Source: Actinacidiphila yanglinensis
GTDB taxonomy: Bacteria; Actinomycetota; Actinomycetes; Streptomycetales; Streptomycetaceae
NCBI RefSeq assembly: GCF_900107965.1
Contig: NZ_FNVU01000011.1
Span: 232,023 to 296,022 of the forward strand
Length of the DNA: 64,000 nt
Reading direction: 5' to 3'
Below are positions 35,358 to 43,751 of this stretch, piece by piece; the stretch's first letter is position 1; each line of letters opens with the position of its first letter. The notes under the pieces are model-generated. The model was not told the DNA's origin, searched no databases, and saw only the letters and a program-made list of their open reading frames with translations. Both the position numbers and the translations under genes were made by a program.

Positions 35358-37355
35358 GTGGCCACTAGCCCCTCGGCCCTGGACCTCCCGAACGCATCCG
35401 CCGAGCCGGCCCCGGCCGACCCGCTGACCGCGCGGGTCGACGCCCTCGGTGAACTGCTCGGCCTGTCCAGGACCCGGATCAGCCCCGACGACCTGGCCGA
35501 GAGCAGCGAACTGCTCGCCCGGGTCGGCGAGCGGCGGCGGCTGTCGCTCGACCACACCGTGGTCGCCCTGGCCGGGGCGACCGGCAGCGGCAAGTCCACG
35601 CTCTTCAACGCACTGACCGGACTCGAACTGTCCGCCACCGGCGTGCGCAGGCCCACCACCGCGCGACCGGTGTCCTGCGCCTGGCAGCCGGAGCGGGCGG
35701 CCGGACTGCTCGACCGGTTGGGCGTCGCCCCCCAGGACCGCTACGCCCGCTACGGGTTGCGGGACGTTCCGGCCCCGTCGTCCGGGCAGGCGCAGGCGCA
35801 GGCGGTGCACGGACACGTGCCGGAGATCGGCCACGGGCAGGAGCAGGCGAGGCTCCCGGAACAGGCGGAGTGCCCGCCCGACCGGTCCGACGTCCCTGCG
35901 GGCGCTTCCCACTGTTCAGTTGGCGACGTCGACGAGGCCGGCGCGGACCTCGTCGAGATCAAGGAACGGAGCCTCGACGGGCTGGTGCTGATCGACCTCC
36001 CCGACCACGACTCCGCCGCCCCCGGTCACCGCGAGCAGGTGGACCGCCTGCTGCGGCTGGTGGACGTCGTCGTCTGGGTGCTGGACCCGGAGAAGTACGC
36101 CGACGCGACCCTGCACGAGCGCTACCTGCGGCCTCTGGCGGGGCACGCCGATGTCACCGTGCTGGTGCTGAACCAGGTCGACCGTCTCCCGGGGGACACG
36201 GCCGACCTCGTCCTCGACGACCTGCGAGGGCTGCTCGACGAGGACGGTCTCGCGGTCGGTGAGCACGGCGAGGCGGGCGCCGTCGTGCTCGCCGCCTCCG
36301 CCCTCACCGGGCAGGGCGTGCCGGACCTGCGCGCCGTGCTCGCCCAGATCGTCGCGGAGCGAGCCGCTGCGGTACGGCGGCTGGCGGCGGACATGGACCG
36401 CACGGCGAGCGGGCTCCAGCCGCTCTACGTCGGCGAGGGCGGCGCCGGGCTCACCGATCCGGCGCGTGAGGAGTTCGTCGACCGGCTCGCGGACGCGGTA
36501 GGAGCGGCCGGCGCCGGTCAGTCGGCGGAGAAGGAATGGTCGAGTGCCGCGTGGGACGCCTGCGGCACTCCGTGGAGTCGGTTGTTGGGAGAACGGACCG
36601 GTTCCGCGGGCTGTTCCCGTTTCGTCCGCACAATGATCGGTTCACCCGGTTGGCGGACAAAGGGGCCTCGTCGGGCCGAAGTTCGGCCGACCGCACCGTC
36701 CAGAACCGAAAGGAGCGTTCTTCCCGCGACCCGGCCGACCGCCTCCCGCCCGGTGATCGACGAGGCCGTGCGGGGACTTTCCGCCGACGCGGCGCGCGGA
36801 CTGCCCGTGCACTGGGCGAGAGCGGTGCGGGACGCGGCGCGGCGCGGCGGTGAGGGTCTGCCGGCGGCGCTCGACGCCGCGGCGGTCCGGGCCCGGCCGG
36901 GAACGCCGGAGCGCCCCGGCTGGTGGTCGGTGGCCGCGGCCGTGCAGTGGTTGCTGATGGCCCTCGCGCTGGCCGGAGTGGTCTGCCTGAGTGCGATCGC
37001 CTCGGGTTCGCTTGACATGTCCTGGTGGCCGCCGCTGGTGACGGTCGGGCTCGGCGGGCTCGGCGGTCCGCTGGTCTCCGGCACGTGCCGGCTCGCCGCG
37101 CGCGGGCCGGCCAGAAGATACGGACAGGCCGCCGAGCGCCGGCTGCGGGACGCGGCGGCCGACTGCGGCCGGGCCCGGGTCCTCGAACCCGTCGCCGCCG
37201 AGTTGATGCGGTACCGCGAGGTTCGCGAGCAGTTCGCGGTCGTCGCCGGCTCCGCGCCGGCCCTCGCCCGGCTCCGGTCGTCGGCGAGCGCATCGAGCCG
37301 GCGGGGCGAGGTGCCGGCGGGCGTCGGCAGCGGGTCGGATCGCTCGCCCGAGTGA
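35358..37355 (+). CDS. dynB: dynamin-like GTPase with membrane segments (DynB-like)
   Basis: A 665-residue GTPase. P-loop GATGSGKST near residue 72, RPTTARP, G3 LIDLPD, and G4-like VLNQVD. Near residues 520-585 two hydrophobic segments occur (VQWLLMALALAGVVCLSAIA; then a Gly-rich WPPLVTVGLGGLGG), which would anchor it in the membrane. Two inserts stand out: residues about 138-195 (Gln/His/Glu-rich) between G2 and G3, and a low-GC linker near residues 410-470. GTG 35358 has GGAGAGG upstream, and the gene is almost contiguous with dynA, so they form an operon. DynB in Streptomyces recruits DynA to septa (known for the family, inferred here). Confidence 0.8.
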   Translation: MATSPSALDLPNASAEPAPADPLTARVDALGELLGLSRTRISPDDLAESSELLARVGERRRLSLDHTVVALAGATGSGKSTLFNALTGLELSATGVRRPTTARPVSCAWQPERAAGLLDRLGVAPQDRYARYGLRDVPAPSSGQAQAQAVHGHVPEIGHGQEQARLPEQAECPPDRSDVPAGASHCSVGDVDEAGADLVEIKERSLDGLVLIDLPDHDSAAPGHREQVDRLLRLVDVVVWVLDPEKYADATLHERYLRPLAGHADVTVLVLNQVDRLPGDTADLVLDDLRGLLDEDGLAVGEHGEAGAVVLAASALTGQGVPDLRAVLAQIVAERAAAVRRLAADMDRTASGLQPLYVGEGGAGLTDPAREEFVDRLADAVGAAGAGQSAEKEWSSAAWDACGTPWSRLLGERTGSAGCSRFVRTMIGSPGWRTKGPRRAEVRPTAPSRTERSVLPATRPTASRPVIDEAVRGLSADAARGLPVHWARAVRDAARRGGEGLPAALDAAAVRARPGTPERPGWWSVAAAVQWLLMALALAGVVCLSAIASGSLDMSWWPPLVTVGLGGLGGPLVSGTCRLAARGPARRYGQAAERRLRDAAADCGRARVLEPVAAELMRYREVREQFAVVAGSAPALARLRSSASASSRRGEVPAGVGSGSDRSPE

Positions 37356-37360
37356 CGAAG

Positions 37361-37387
37361 TTATCCACATTGGGCGAGTTATCCACA
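37361..37387 (+). promoter_or_regulatory. pair of perfect DnaA boxes upstream of ssbB
   Basis: TTATCCACA occurs at 37361-37369 and 37379-37387, in the same orientation, 18 bp apart (each preceded by G). Both lie in the 125-bp gap between dynB and ssbB. This is the strict 9-bp DnaA recognition sequence and is AT-richer than the surrounding DNA. Confidence 0.8.
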
Positions 37388-37480
37388 GTTTGAGGATCTT
37401 TTCTCGGCGAGGGTCCGATTTCGCGCACGATTGTCTTGTCGCGTTCCGCAGGGGAGCGCGACGGACGAAAGGAACGTGCG

Positions 37481-37915
37481 ATGAACGAGACCTTGGTGAC
37501 CGTCGTGGGAAATGTCGCGACCGAGCCGGAGAGCCAGGTGACCGCCACCGGCCTGATCGTCACCCGGTTCCGCCTGGCCACCACCTCGCGCCGCTGGGAC
37601 GCGGAGCGCGGTGCGTGGACCGACGGGGCCACGAGCTTCTACACCGTGCGCGCGTGGCGGAGCCTCGGGAGCAATGTGAAGGAGTCCGTCTGCCTCGGCG
37701 AACCTCTCGTCGTGCAGGGGCGGTTGAGGATCAGGCAGGACGAGAAGGACGGCAAGCGCTATCTCGGGGCGGAGCTCGAGGCGGTGGCGATCGGGCATGA
37801 CCTGGCCCGGGGCGTGGCCCGGTTCACCCGCTCCGTCGGGGGCGGTGGAAGCGGCGCTGCCGCGCGGCCGGAAGTGCGGCCGGCGCAGCCGGAACTGACG
37901 GCGGCCGTGCCGTGA
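37481..37915 (+). CDS. ssbB: single-stranded DNA-binding protein, SsbB-type
   Basis: A 144-residue SSB with one OB fold: ETLVTVVGNVATEPE, FRLATTSRRWD, TSFYTVRAWRSLGSNVKESV, GEPLVVQGRLRIRQDEKDGK. The C-terminal tail ends AVP and lacks the acidic DDDxPF-like tip that recruits partner proteins in the main SSB, which marks it as the paralogue SsbB. In Streptomyces SsbB is needed for chromosome segregation during sporulation. The ATG 37481 follows AAAGGA. Its position after dynAB and the DnaA boxes suits a cell-cycle or sporulation role. Confidence 0.88.
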   Translation: MNETLVTVVGNVATEPESQVTATGLIVTRFRLATTSRRWDAERGAWTDGATSFYTVRAWRSLGSNVKESVCLGEPLVVQGRLRIRQDEKDGKRYLGAELEAVAIGHDLARGVARFTRSVGGGGSGAAARPEVRPAQPELTAAVP

Positions 37916-38160
37916 GGGGACGGGCGGATGAATATGCGCGGGCATGGGCGGCCTGAATTGCCTCGATGATTTATCGACAATGACGGAAACATGCACGGAG
38001 TGCATAACGATTGAGATTCGAAAGTCGTTCGGTCCGCTCTCGGCTGTGGTTATGTCGGGTGCGGTTCCTAGGATTTCGGCGTTCGTACGCACGGGGGCAC
38101 GGGACAGGCGGGGCCAACCCTTCATCACCGACCAGGGGCCTCGCCCGGAGGGGAAAACTC

Positions 38161-39588
38161 ATGTTCAAGACCTACAGGCGAGGCGCTGCCCGCCTCGCGG
38201 CGGCCGGTCTCGCGACCGGCGTGCTCGCGGCCGGCGCGTTCGCCGGCGCGAGCTCTGCCGCCGCCGACAGCGGTGGCGACAGCGGTACGGCGTCGTCCGG
38301 CGGTGCCTCCGGCAAGCTCGGAGACCTCGTGCCGGGTATGTACGGCGGCGCGACCGTCACCGACAAGGACGGCAAGCCCGCGCGCGAGGTGGCGGGGCTG
38401 TTCAAGCTGAGCCTCAGCGACGGCACGACCGTCTACACCTACTGCATCGACCTCTACAACGGTGCCGACACGTCCGGGAACACCACGTACAACGAGGTTC
38501 CCTGGAGCGCGACGTCCCTGACCCAGCCGGGCAAGGACAAGGACGTGGCCGGGAAGATCACCTGGATACTCCAGCACTCCTTCCCGCAGGTCAACGACCT
38601 CGACGCGCTGGCGAAGACCGCCGGATCCGGTCCGCTGTCGAAGGAGGCCGCCGCGGCCGGAACCCAGGTCGCGATCTGGCGCCTCTCCGACGACCCGAAG
38701 GCGACGGCCGATGACCCGGCCGCCGAGAAGCTGGCCGACTACCTCGACCAGTCCGCGCAGGCCGTCGCCGAGCCCTCGCCGTCGCTGGAGCTCACCCCGC
38801 CGTCGGTGTCCGGCAAGTCCGGCGGCCGCATAGGCCCGGTCACGGCGCGCACCAACGCGAGCGGCGCCCAGGCGGTGCTGGCCTCCGACGCGCCGTCCGG
38901 CGTGAAGCTGGTCGACGCCGACGGCAAGCCGGTGACCTCGGTGAGTGACGGCAGCCAGTTCTTCTTCGACGTGCCCGCCGGCACCAAGCCCGGCACTACC
39001 TCGATGTCGGTCTCCGCGACCACGAGCGTGCCGGTCGGCCGCGCCTTCGCGGGCACCAACCCGAAGACCGGCAAGCCGAGCCAGACCATGATCCTGGCCG
39101 GCACCGGCCAGACCGAGGTCAAGGCGACGGCGACGGCCACGTGGGCCGATCAGGGCCCGATACCGGCGCTGACCGCGCAGGTGGACTGCGCCAAGTCCGG
39201 CGTGGACGTCAGCGCCACCAACAAGGGCGACGAGGACTTCACCTTCACCCTGGAGGGGAAGACCTACACCATCGCCCCGGGCAAGTCGCAGACGATCACG
39301 GTTCCGGTCGCCGAGGACCAGGGCTACAAGATCGACATCACGCTGCCCGACAAGTCGGTGAAGACGTTCCAGGGCGTGCTGGACTGCAAGGCGGCCACCC
39401 CGCCCCCGACCATGCCGGCCAACCAGCCCAGCCCGGCCAGCTCCGGCGGCACCGGCACCGGCAACCTCGCCGAGACCGGTAGCAGCAACTCCACGCCGCT
39501 GATCGCGGGCATCGCGGTCGCCCTCGTGGTGGTCGGCGGTGGCGCGGTCTTCTTCATCCGCCGCAACGGCAAGAAGAACGCCGCCTAA
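38161..39588 (+). CDS. sortase-anchored thioester-domain surface protein (LAETG)
   Basis: A 475-residue cell wall protein. A signal peptide (MFKTYRRGAARLAAAG...) precedes a TQXA/thioester domain: Cys in YCIDLYNGAD and Gln in TQVAIWRLSDD are the residues expected to form the internal Cys-Gln thioester used for covalent adhesion. A beta-rich stalk follows, then a Pro/Thr/Ser linker, the sorting signal LAETG, a hydrophobic span and RRNGKK. LAxTG is the motif of actinobacterial class E sortases. ATG 38161 has GGAGGGG 7 bases upstream. Streptomyces has several such proteins; roles in aerial growth or attachment are unproven here. Confidence 0.9.
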   Translation: MFKTYRRGAARLAAAGLATGVLAAGAFAGASSAAADSGGDSGTASSGGASGKLGDLVPGMYGGATVTDKDGKPAREVAGLFKLSLSDGTTVYTYCIDLYNGADTSGNTTYNEVPWSATSLTQPGKDKDVAGKITWILQHSFPQVNDLDALAKTAGSGPLSKEAAAAGTQVAIWRLSDDPKATADDPAAEKLADYLDQSAQAVAEPSPSLELTPPSVSGKSGGRIGPVTARTNASGAQAVLASDAPSGVKLVDADGKPVTSVSDGSQFFFDVPAGTKPGTTSMSVSATTSVPVGRAFAGTNPKTGKPSQTMILAGTGQTEVKATATATWADQGPIPALTAQVDCAKSGVDVSATNKGDEDFTFTLEGKTYTIAPGKSQTITVPVAEDQGYKIDITLPDKSVKTFQGVLDCKAATPPPTMPANQPSPASSGGTGTGNLAETGSSNSTPLIAGIAVALVVVGGGAVFFIRRNGKKNAA

Positions 39589-39603
39589 GAGCGGTTGACC
39601 CTC

Positions 39604-39638
39604 GGCAGACCGGGTGGGCCGCGCCCGCCCGGTCTGCC
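39604..39638 (+). terminator. strong hairpin after the surface-protein gene
   Basis: GGCAGACCGGGTGGGC (39604-39619) pairs with GCCCGCCCGGTCTGCC (39623-39638) over 16 bp with a single G-T wobble and a 3-base loop. There is no T run. It lies 16 bp past the stop codon. Confidence 0.85.
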
Positions 39639-39827
39639 AGGGGGCTGAGATCAGGTCCGCCCGGTCGGCCGATCCCGCCGGCGACCCGCGCGGGCGAGCC
39701 GCGCCGGGGTGGGCGGGCCTGACCTACCCATTCGCCCCGCCGGGTGGACGTACGGCAAGATGGGGTGTATCTGCCCTCACGCGGCGGAGCCGCACATTGG
39801 CCCTTCTCGATTGCCGGACGGTTTCTC

Positions 39828-41492
39828 TTGGCTGAGTACATCTACACGATGCGCAAGACGCGCAAGGCGCACGGCGACAAGGTCATCCTGGATGACGTGA
39901 CGCTGAGCTTCCTGCCGGGCGCGAAGATCGGTGTGGTCGGCCCGAACGGCGCCGGTAAGTCCACCGTGCTGAAGATCATGGCGGGGCTGGAGCACCCGTC
40001 GAACGGGGACGCGTTCCTGTCGCCGGGGTACAGCGTGGGGATGCTGCTGCAGGAGCCCCCGCTGGACGACTCGAAGACGGTCCTGGAGAACGTGCAGGAC
40101 GGCGTCGCGGAGACGAAGGCCAAGCTCGACCGGTTCAACGAGATCGCCGAGCAGATGGCGACGGACTACTCCGACGCCCTGCTGGACGAGATGGGCAAGC
40201 TGCAGGAGCAGCTCGACCACGCCAATGCCTGGGACCTCGACGCGCAGCTCGAGCAGGCCATGGACGCCCTGGGCTGCCCGCCCGGGGACTGGCAGGTGAC
40301 GAACCTGTCCGGTGGCGAGAAGCGCCGGGTGGCGCTGTGCAAGCTGCTGCTGGAGGCACCGGACCTGCTGCTGCTGGACGAGCCGACCAACCACCTCGAC
40401 GCCGAGTCGGTGCAGTGGCTGGAGCAGCACCTGGCGAAGTACCCGGGCACCGTGGTGGCCGTGACCCACGACAGGTACTTCCTGGACAACGTGGCGCAGT
40501 GGATCCTGGAGCTGGACCGCGGCCGGGCGCTGCCGTATGAGGGCAACTACTCCACCTACCTGGAGAACAAGGCTTCCCGGCTGAAGGTCGAGGGGCAGAA
40601 GGACGCCAAGCGGCAGAAGCGCCTGAAGGAGGAGTTGGAGTGGGTCCGCTCCAACGCCAAGGGGCGTCAGGCCAAGTCGAAGGCGCGACTGGCCAGGTAC
40701 GAGGAGATGGCCGCCGAGGCCGACAAGATGCGGAAGCTGGACTTCGAGGAGATCCAGATCCCGCCGGGCCCGCGGCTGGGCTCCGTCGTGGTCGAGGTGG
40801 AGCACCTGCACAAGGCGTTCGGCGACAAGGTGCTGATCGACGACCTGTCCTTCACCCTGCCGCGTAACGGCATCGTGGGTGTCATCGGGCCGAACGGCGC
40901 CGGCAAGACCACGCTGTTCAAGATGATCCAGGGCCTGGAGCAGGCGGACACCGGCAGCATCAGGGTCGGTGAGACGGTGAAGATCTCGTACGTCGACCAG
41001 GGCCGGTCGAACATCGAGCCGAAGAAGACGCTGTGGGAGGTCGTCTCCGACGGCCTGGACTACATCAACGTCGGCCAGGTCGAGATGCCGTCGCGGGCGT
41101 ACGTGTCGGCGTTCGGCTTCAAGGGCCCGGACCAGCAGAAGCCGGCCGGCGTGCTCTCCGGCGGTGAGCGCAACCGGCTGAACCTCGCGCTGACGCTCAA
41201 GCAGGGCGGGAACCTGCTGCTGCTCGACGAGCCGACCAACGACCTCGACGTGGAGACGCTGTCGTCGCTGGAGAACGCGCTGCTGGAGTTCCCGGGCGCG
41301 GCAGTGGTCGTCTCCCACGACCGGTGGTTCCTGGACCGGGTCGCGACCCACATCCTGGCGTACGAGGGCGACTCGAAGTGGTTCTGGTTCGAGGGCAACT
41401 TCGAGTCGTACGAGAAGAACAAGGTGGAGCGGCTGGGGCCGGACGCCGCACGCCCGCACCGGGCCACGTACAAGAAGCTGACCCGCGGCTGA
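39828..41492 (+). CDS. ettA: energy-dependent translational throttle protein EttA (ABC-F)
   Basis: A 554-residue soluble ABC-F ATPase that binds the ribosomal E site and gates elongation according to ATP/ADP. Two ABC domains: Walker A GPNGAGKST, signature LSGGEKRR, Walker B LLLLDEPTNHLD; and GPNGAGKTT, LSGGERNR, LLLLDEPTNDLD. The arm insert in domain 1 (residues about 95-140) and the linker VRSNAKGRQAKSKARLARYE are EttA hallmarks, as is the N-terminal AEYIYTMRKTRKAHG. That N-terminus fixes the start at TTG 39828; an in-frame GTG at 39744 would add non-homologous residues. It overlaps the next gene by one base. Confidence 0.95.
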   Translation: MAEYIYTMRKTRKAHGDKVILDDVTLSFLPGAKIGVVGPNGAGKSTVLKIMAGLEHPSNGDAFLSPGYSVGMLLQEPPLDDSKTVLENVQDGVAETKAKLDRFNEIAEQMATDYSDALLDEMGKLQEQLDHANAWDLDAQLEQAMDALGCPPGDWQVTNLSGGEKRRVALCKLLLEAPDLLLLDEPTNHLDAESVQWLEQHLAKYPGTVVAVTHDRYFLDNVAQWILELDRGRALPYEGNYSTYLENKASRLKVEGQKDAKRQKRLKEELEWVRSNAKGRQAKSKARLARYEEMAAEADKMRKLDFEEIQIPPGPRLGSVVVEVEHLHKAFGDKVLIDDLSFTLPRNGIVGVIGPNGAGKTTLFKMIQGLEQADTGSIRVGETVKISYVDQGRSNIEPKKTLWEVVSDGLDYINVGQVEMPSRAYVSAFGFKGPDQQKPAGVLSGGERNRLNLALTLKQGGNLLLLDEPTNDLDVETLSSLENALLEFPGAAVVVSHDRWFLDRVATHILAYEGDSKWFWFEGNFESYEKNKVERLGPDAARPHRATYKKLTRG

Positions 41493-41914
41493 TGGCACGG
41501 CACGTCTTCCACTGCCCGCTGCGCTGGGGGGACATGGACGCGTACGGCCATGTCAACAACGTGCTGTTCCTGCGGTACCTGGAGGAGGCGCGGATCGACC
41601 TGATGTTCCGGCTGGCGGACCGGGACGGCAGCGGGACGTTCGCGGGTGGATCGGTGGTGGCCAGGCACGAGATCGACTACCTGCGGCCGCTGGTGCACCG
41701 GTATGAGCCGATCGCGATCGAGACGTGGGTGGAGAGCATCAACGCCGCGTCCATGACCGTCAGGTACGAGGTCAAGGACGAGGAGACGGTCTACGCGCGG
41801 GCGGAGACGGTCGTGGTGCCGTATCTGCTGGCCGAGCAGCGGCCGCGGCGGATCACCGACGACGAGCGGGAGTTCCTGGAGCGGTATCGGGACGAAGGGG
41901 CCGTGGTCGGGTGA
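41492..41914 (+). CDS. acyl-CoA thioesterase, 4HBT hotdog fold
   Basis: A 140-residue hotdog-fold thioesterase. The active-site loop WGDMDAYGHVNNVLFLRYLE contains the conserved Asp and the HVNN motif of YbgC/4-hydroxybenzoyl-CoA thioesterase-like enzymes. ARHEIDYLRPLVHRYEPI continues the fold. It hydrolyses acyl-CoA thioesters. Its ATG shares a base with the ettA stop (TGATG), showing translational coupling, and its end overlaps the next GTG. Confidence 0.9.
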   Translation: MARHVFHCPLRWGDMDAYGHVNNVLFLRYLEEARIDLMFRLADRDGSGTFAGGSVVARHEIDYLRPLVHRYEPIAIETWVESINAASMTVRYEVKDEETVYARAETVVVPYLLAEQRPRRITDDEREFLERYRDEGAVVG

Positions 41915-42645
41915 GTACACGGCTCCGCTTCGCGGAGGACCCGGGCGGGGCGGCCGTGGTGGAGGCCGACCTCGCCGCGTTCCTCGGGCGGCTGGTCAGG
42001 TGGGACAAGGCCGCGGTGGTGCGGCTGCGTTCGGCGGCGGGGGAGGCGGCGCTCGGCGTGTTCGGGCAGCCGCCCTTCGGCGGGGTGCTGGCCGTCAAGA
42101 GCCTGGCGCTCGCCGGCGAGGGGGCAGCGGCGGTGGTGGACGCCACCGTGTCGGCCGGACAGTTGCTGGAGTCGGTGGGGGAGGCGGTGGGCGGCGGGCA
42201 GTTCACGGTGCCGCCGTCCGTCACCGGGCCGGCGTGGGCCGGAGTGCTGCCGCCGCGCGAGGGATGGCGGCGGGTCGCGGAGATGGAGGCGACGGCCGTG
42301 CGCGAGGTCGCGGCGCGGGCCGTCGCGGAGTTCCGGGAGCGCACGGAGTCGCTGGTGCCCGAGCGGCGCGGCCGAGCGGAGCTGGACGCGCTGGCGGAGG
42401 AGCTGTGGAGCAGGCCGCTGCCCGGTGGCGGGGCGGGGGTCACCCTGCGGGTGGTGCACGCCGCCCACGCGCTCGGCTTCCTGCCCGCGCGGCGGTCCGG
42501 TGAGGCCGCGGACGAGGCGGTCGCGGTGCTCGCGGCCGGTCCGTGGGTGCGGCTGCGTACGGGCTACGGGTCGGTGGCGATGCGCGGCGCGTCGGCGGCG
42601 TCCGGGCTGACGGTGTCCCCGGGAATGACGGTGTCGCCGGTCTGA
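41911..42645 (+). CDS. conserved hypothetical protein downstream of the thioesterase
   Basis: A 244-residue protein of unknown function, rich in Ala, Val, Gly and Arg, with no transmembrane segment or catalytic motif recognised. GTG 41911 overlaps the thioesterase stop (GTGA), so it belongs to the ettA transcription unit. The pattern VRWDKAAVVRLRSAAG at the N-terminus and a C-terminal stretch WVRLRTGYGSVAM suggest a compact alpha/beta protein. Confidence 0.75.
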   Translation: MSTRLRFAEDPGGAAVVEADLAAFLGRLVRWDKAAVVRLRSAAGEAALGVFGQPPFGGVLAVKSLALAGEGAAAVVDATVSAGQLLESVGEAVGGGQFTVPPSVTGPAWAGVLPPREGWRRVAEMEATAVREVAARAVAEFRERTESLVPERRGRAELDALAEELWSRPLPGGGAGVTLRVVHAAHALGFLPARRSGEAADEAVAVLAAGPWVRLRTGYGSVAMRGASAASGLTVSPGMTVSPV

Positions 42646-42663
42646 CGGAGGGGCCGGGCCGCT

Positions 42664-43593
42664 TCAGCCGGCGGACCCGGCACCCCTTCCCGTACCGCTA
42701 CCGCTGCCGCTGTCGGCCCCTGCGCTCGGGGCGCTCTCCGCGGTCCAGGAGGCCAGCAGCCGCAGGGCGTGCTCGGAGGGGGACCCGGGCTCCGCGGTGT
42801 GCACCCCGAGGATCTGCTCGGGGTCGCCGGTCGGCGCGAGAGCCTCGTACTCCAGGGTGAGGTCGCCGACGACCGGGTGGTGGTAGCGCTTGCTGCCGTT
42901 GGTGCGGCGCATCACGTCGTGTTCGGCCCACCAGCGGCGGAAGTCCGGGTCGCGGACGGACAGTTCGCCGACGAGTTCGGCCAGCCGCGGGTCGTGCGGG
43001 TACTTCCCGGCGTAGAGGTGCAGCGCCGCGACGGTGCTGCGGGCGCCGGCCGCCCAGTCGTCGTAGAGGCTCCGCGCCCCCTCGTCGAGGAACATGAAGC
43101 GGGCCATGTTCCGCTCGCGGTGCGGCAGGGCCTCGAAGTCGGTGTAGAAGGCGCGGGCGAGGCGGTTGCTGGCGAGGACGTCCATCCGGCGCCCCAGGAC
43201 GAGCGCGGGGGTGTCCGTGAGGGTGTCGAGCAGCCGGTGGAGGCCGGGCCGGACCCGTTGCGGCGGCAGGGCATGGGGGACCCGGCGCCGGGTCGGGCGG
43301 GCCAGCGCGAACAGGTGGTCGCGTTCGGTGTCGTCCAGGAGCAGGGCGCGGGCGACGGCGTCGAGGACGGTCTCGGAGGCGTGCGCGGTGCGGCCGCGCT
43401 CCAGGCGCACGTAGTAGTCGACGCTCACGCCGGCGAGCTGCGCGACCTCCTCCCGGCGCAGGCCCGGCACGCGGCGGGCACCCGGTTGCGGGGAGAGCCC
43501 GGCCTGCTCGGGGCTGATCCGGGCCCGGCGGGAGCGCAGGAACTCCCGCAGTTCCGTGTTGGCCCGGGTCGCGGGGCCGCCGGGTGCGTCCAT
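42664..43593 (-). CDS. XRE-family regulator with MmyB-like C-terminal domain
   Basis: A 309-residue regulator. The HTH lies at residues about 35-85 (PGLRREEVAQLAGVSVDYYV, RLERGRTAHASETVLDAV). The remainder matches the MmyB-like ligand-binding domain: LVLGRRMDVLASNRLARAFY, NMARFMFLDEGARSLYDDW, DFRRWWAEHDVMRR, and YHHPVVGDLTLEYEAL. These regulators bind a fatty-acid-like ligand and usually control an adjacent oxidoreductase, but none is next to it. ATG 43593 has GGAACG upstream. Convergent with the preceding unit, 18 bp apart. Confidence 0.9.
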   Translation of the reverse strand: MDAPGGPATRANTELREFLRSRRARISPEQAGLSPQPGARRVPGLRREEVAQLAGVSVDYYVRLERGRTAHASETVLDAVARALLLDDTERDHLFALARPTRRRVPHALPPQRVRPGLHRLLDTLTDTPALVLGRRMDVLASNRLARAFYTDFEALPHRERNMARFMFLDEGARSLYDDWAAGARSTVAALHLYAGKYPHDPRLAELVGELSVRDPDFRRWWAEHDVMRRTNGSKRYHHPVVGDLTLEYEALAPTGDPEQILGVHTAEPGSPSEHALRLLASWTAESAPSAGADSGSGSGTGRGAGSAG

Positions 43594-43751
43594 GCGTTCC
43601 AGGCTAGGCCGGTCCCGGCCGGGTGCGCCGCCCTGTGAGGGGTACTGCCGGGCCCCCGATCGCCGACACGCCCGACTCCCGGACGGACGGACGAACCGAT
43701 CGAGCGGGAGGCCCCGGACGACCTCCGGACGATCCCGCGCCGGACCTGGGG

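Noticed and set aside
37361..37387. A chromosomal replication origin at the DnaA boxes
   Set aside because: Two boxes only, no dnaA/dnaN/rpmH neighbourhood and no AT-rich unwinding element; a regulatory role is more likely.
39744..39827. Earlier GTG start for ettA
   Set aside because: EttA proteins begin AEYIYTM, which places the start at the TTG 39828; the added residues would include no conserved sequence.
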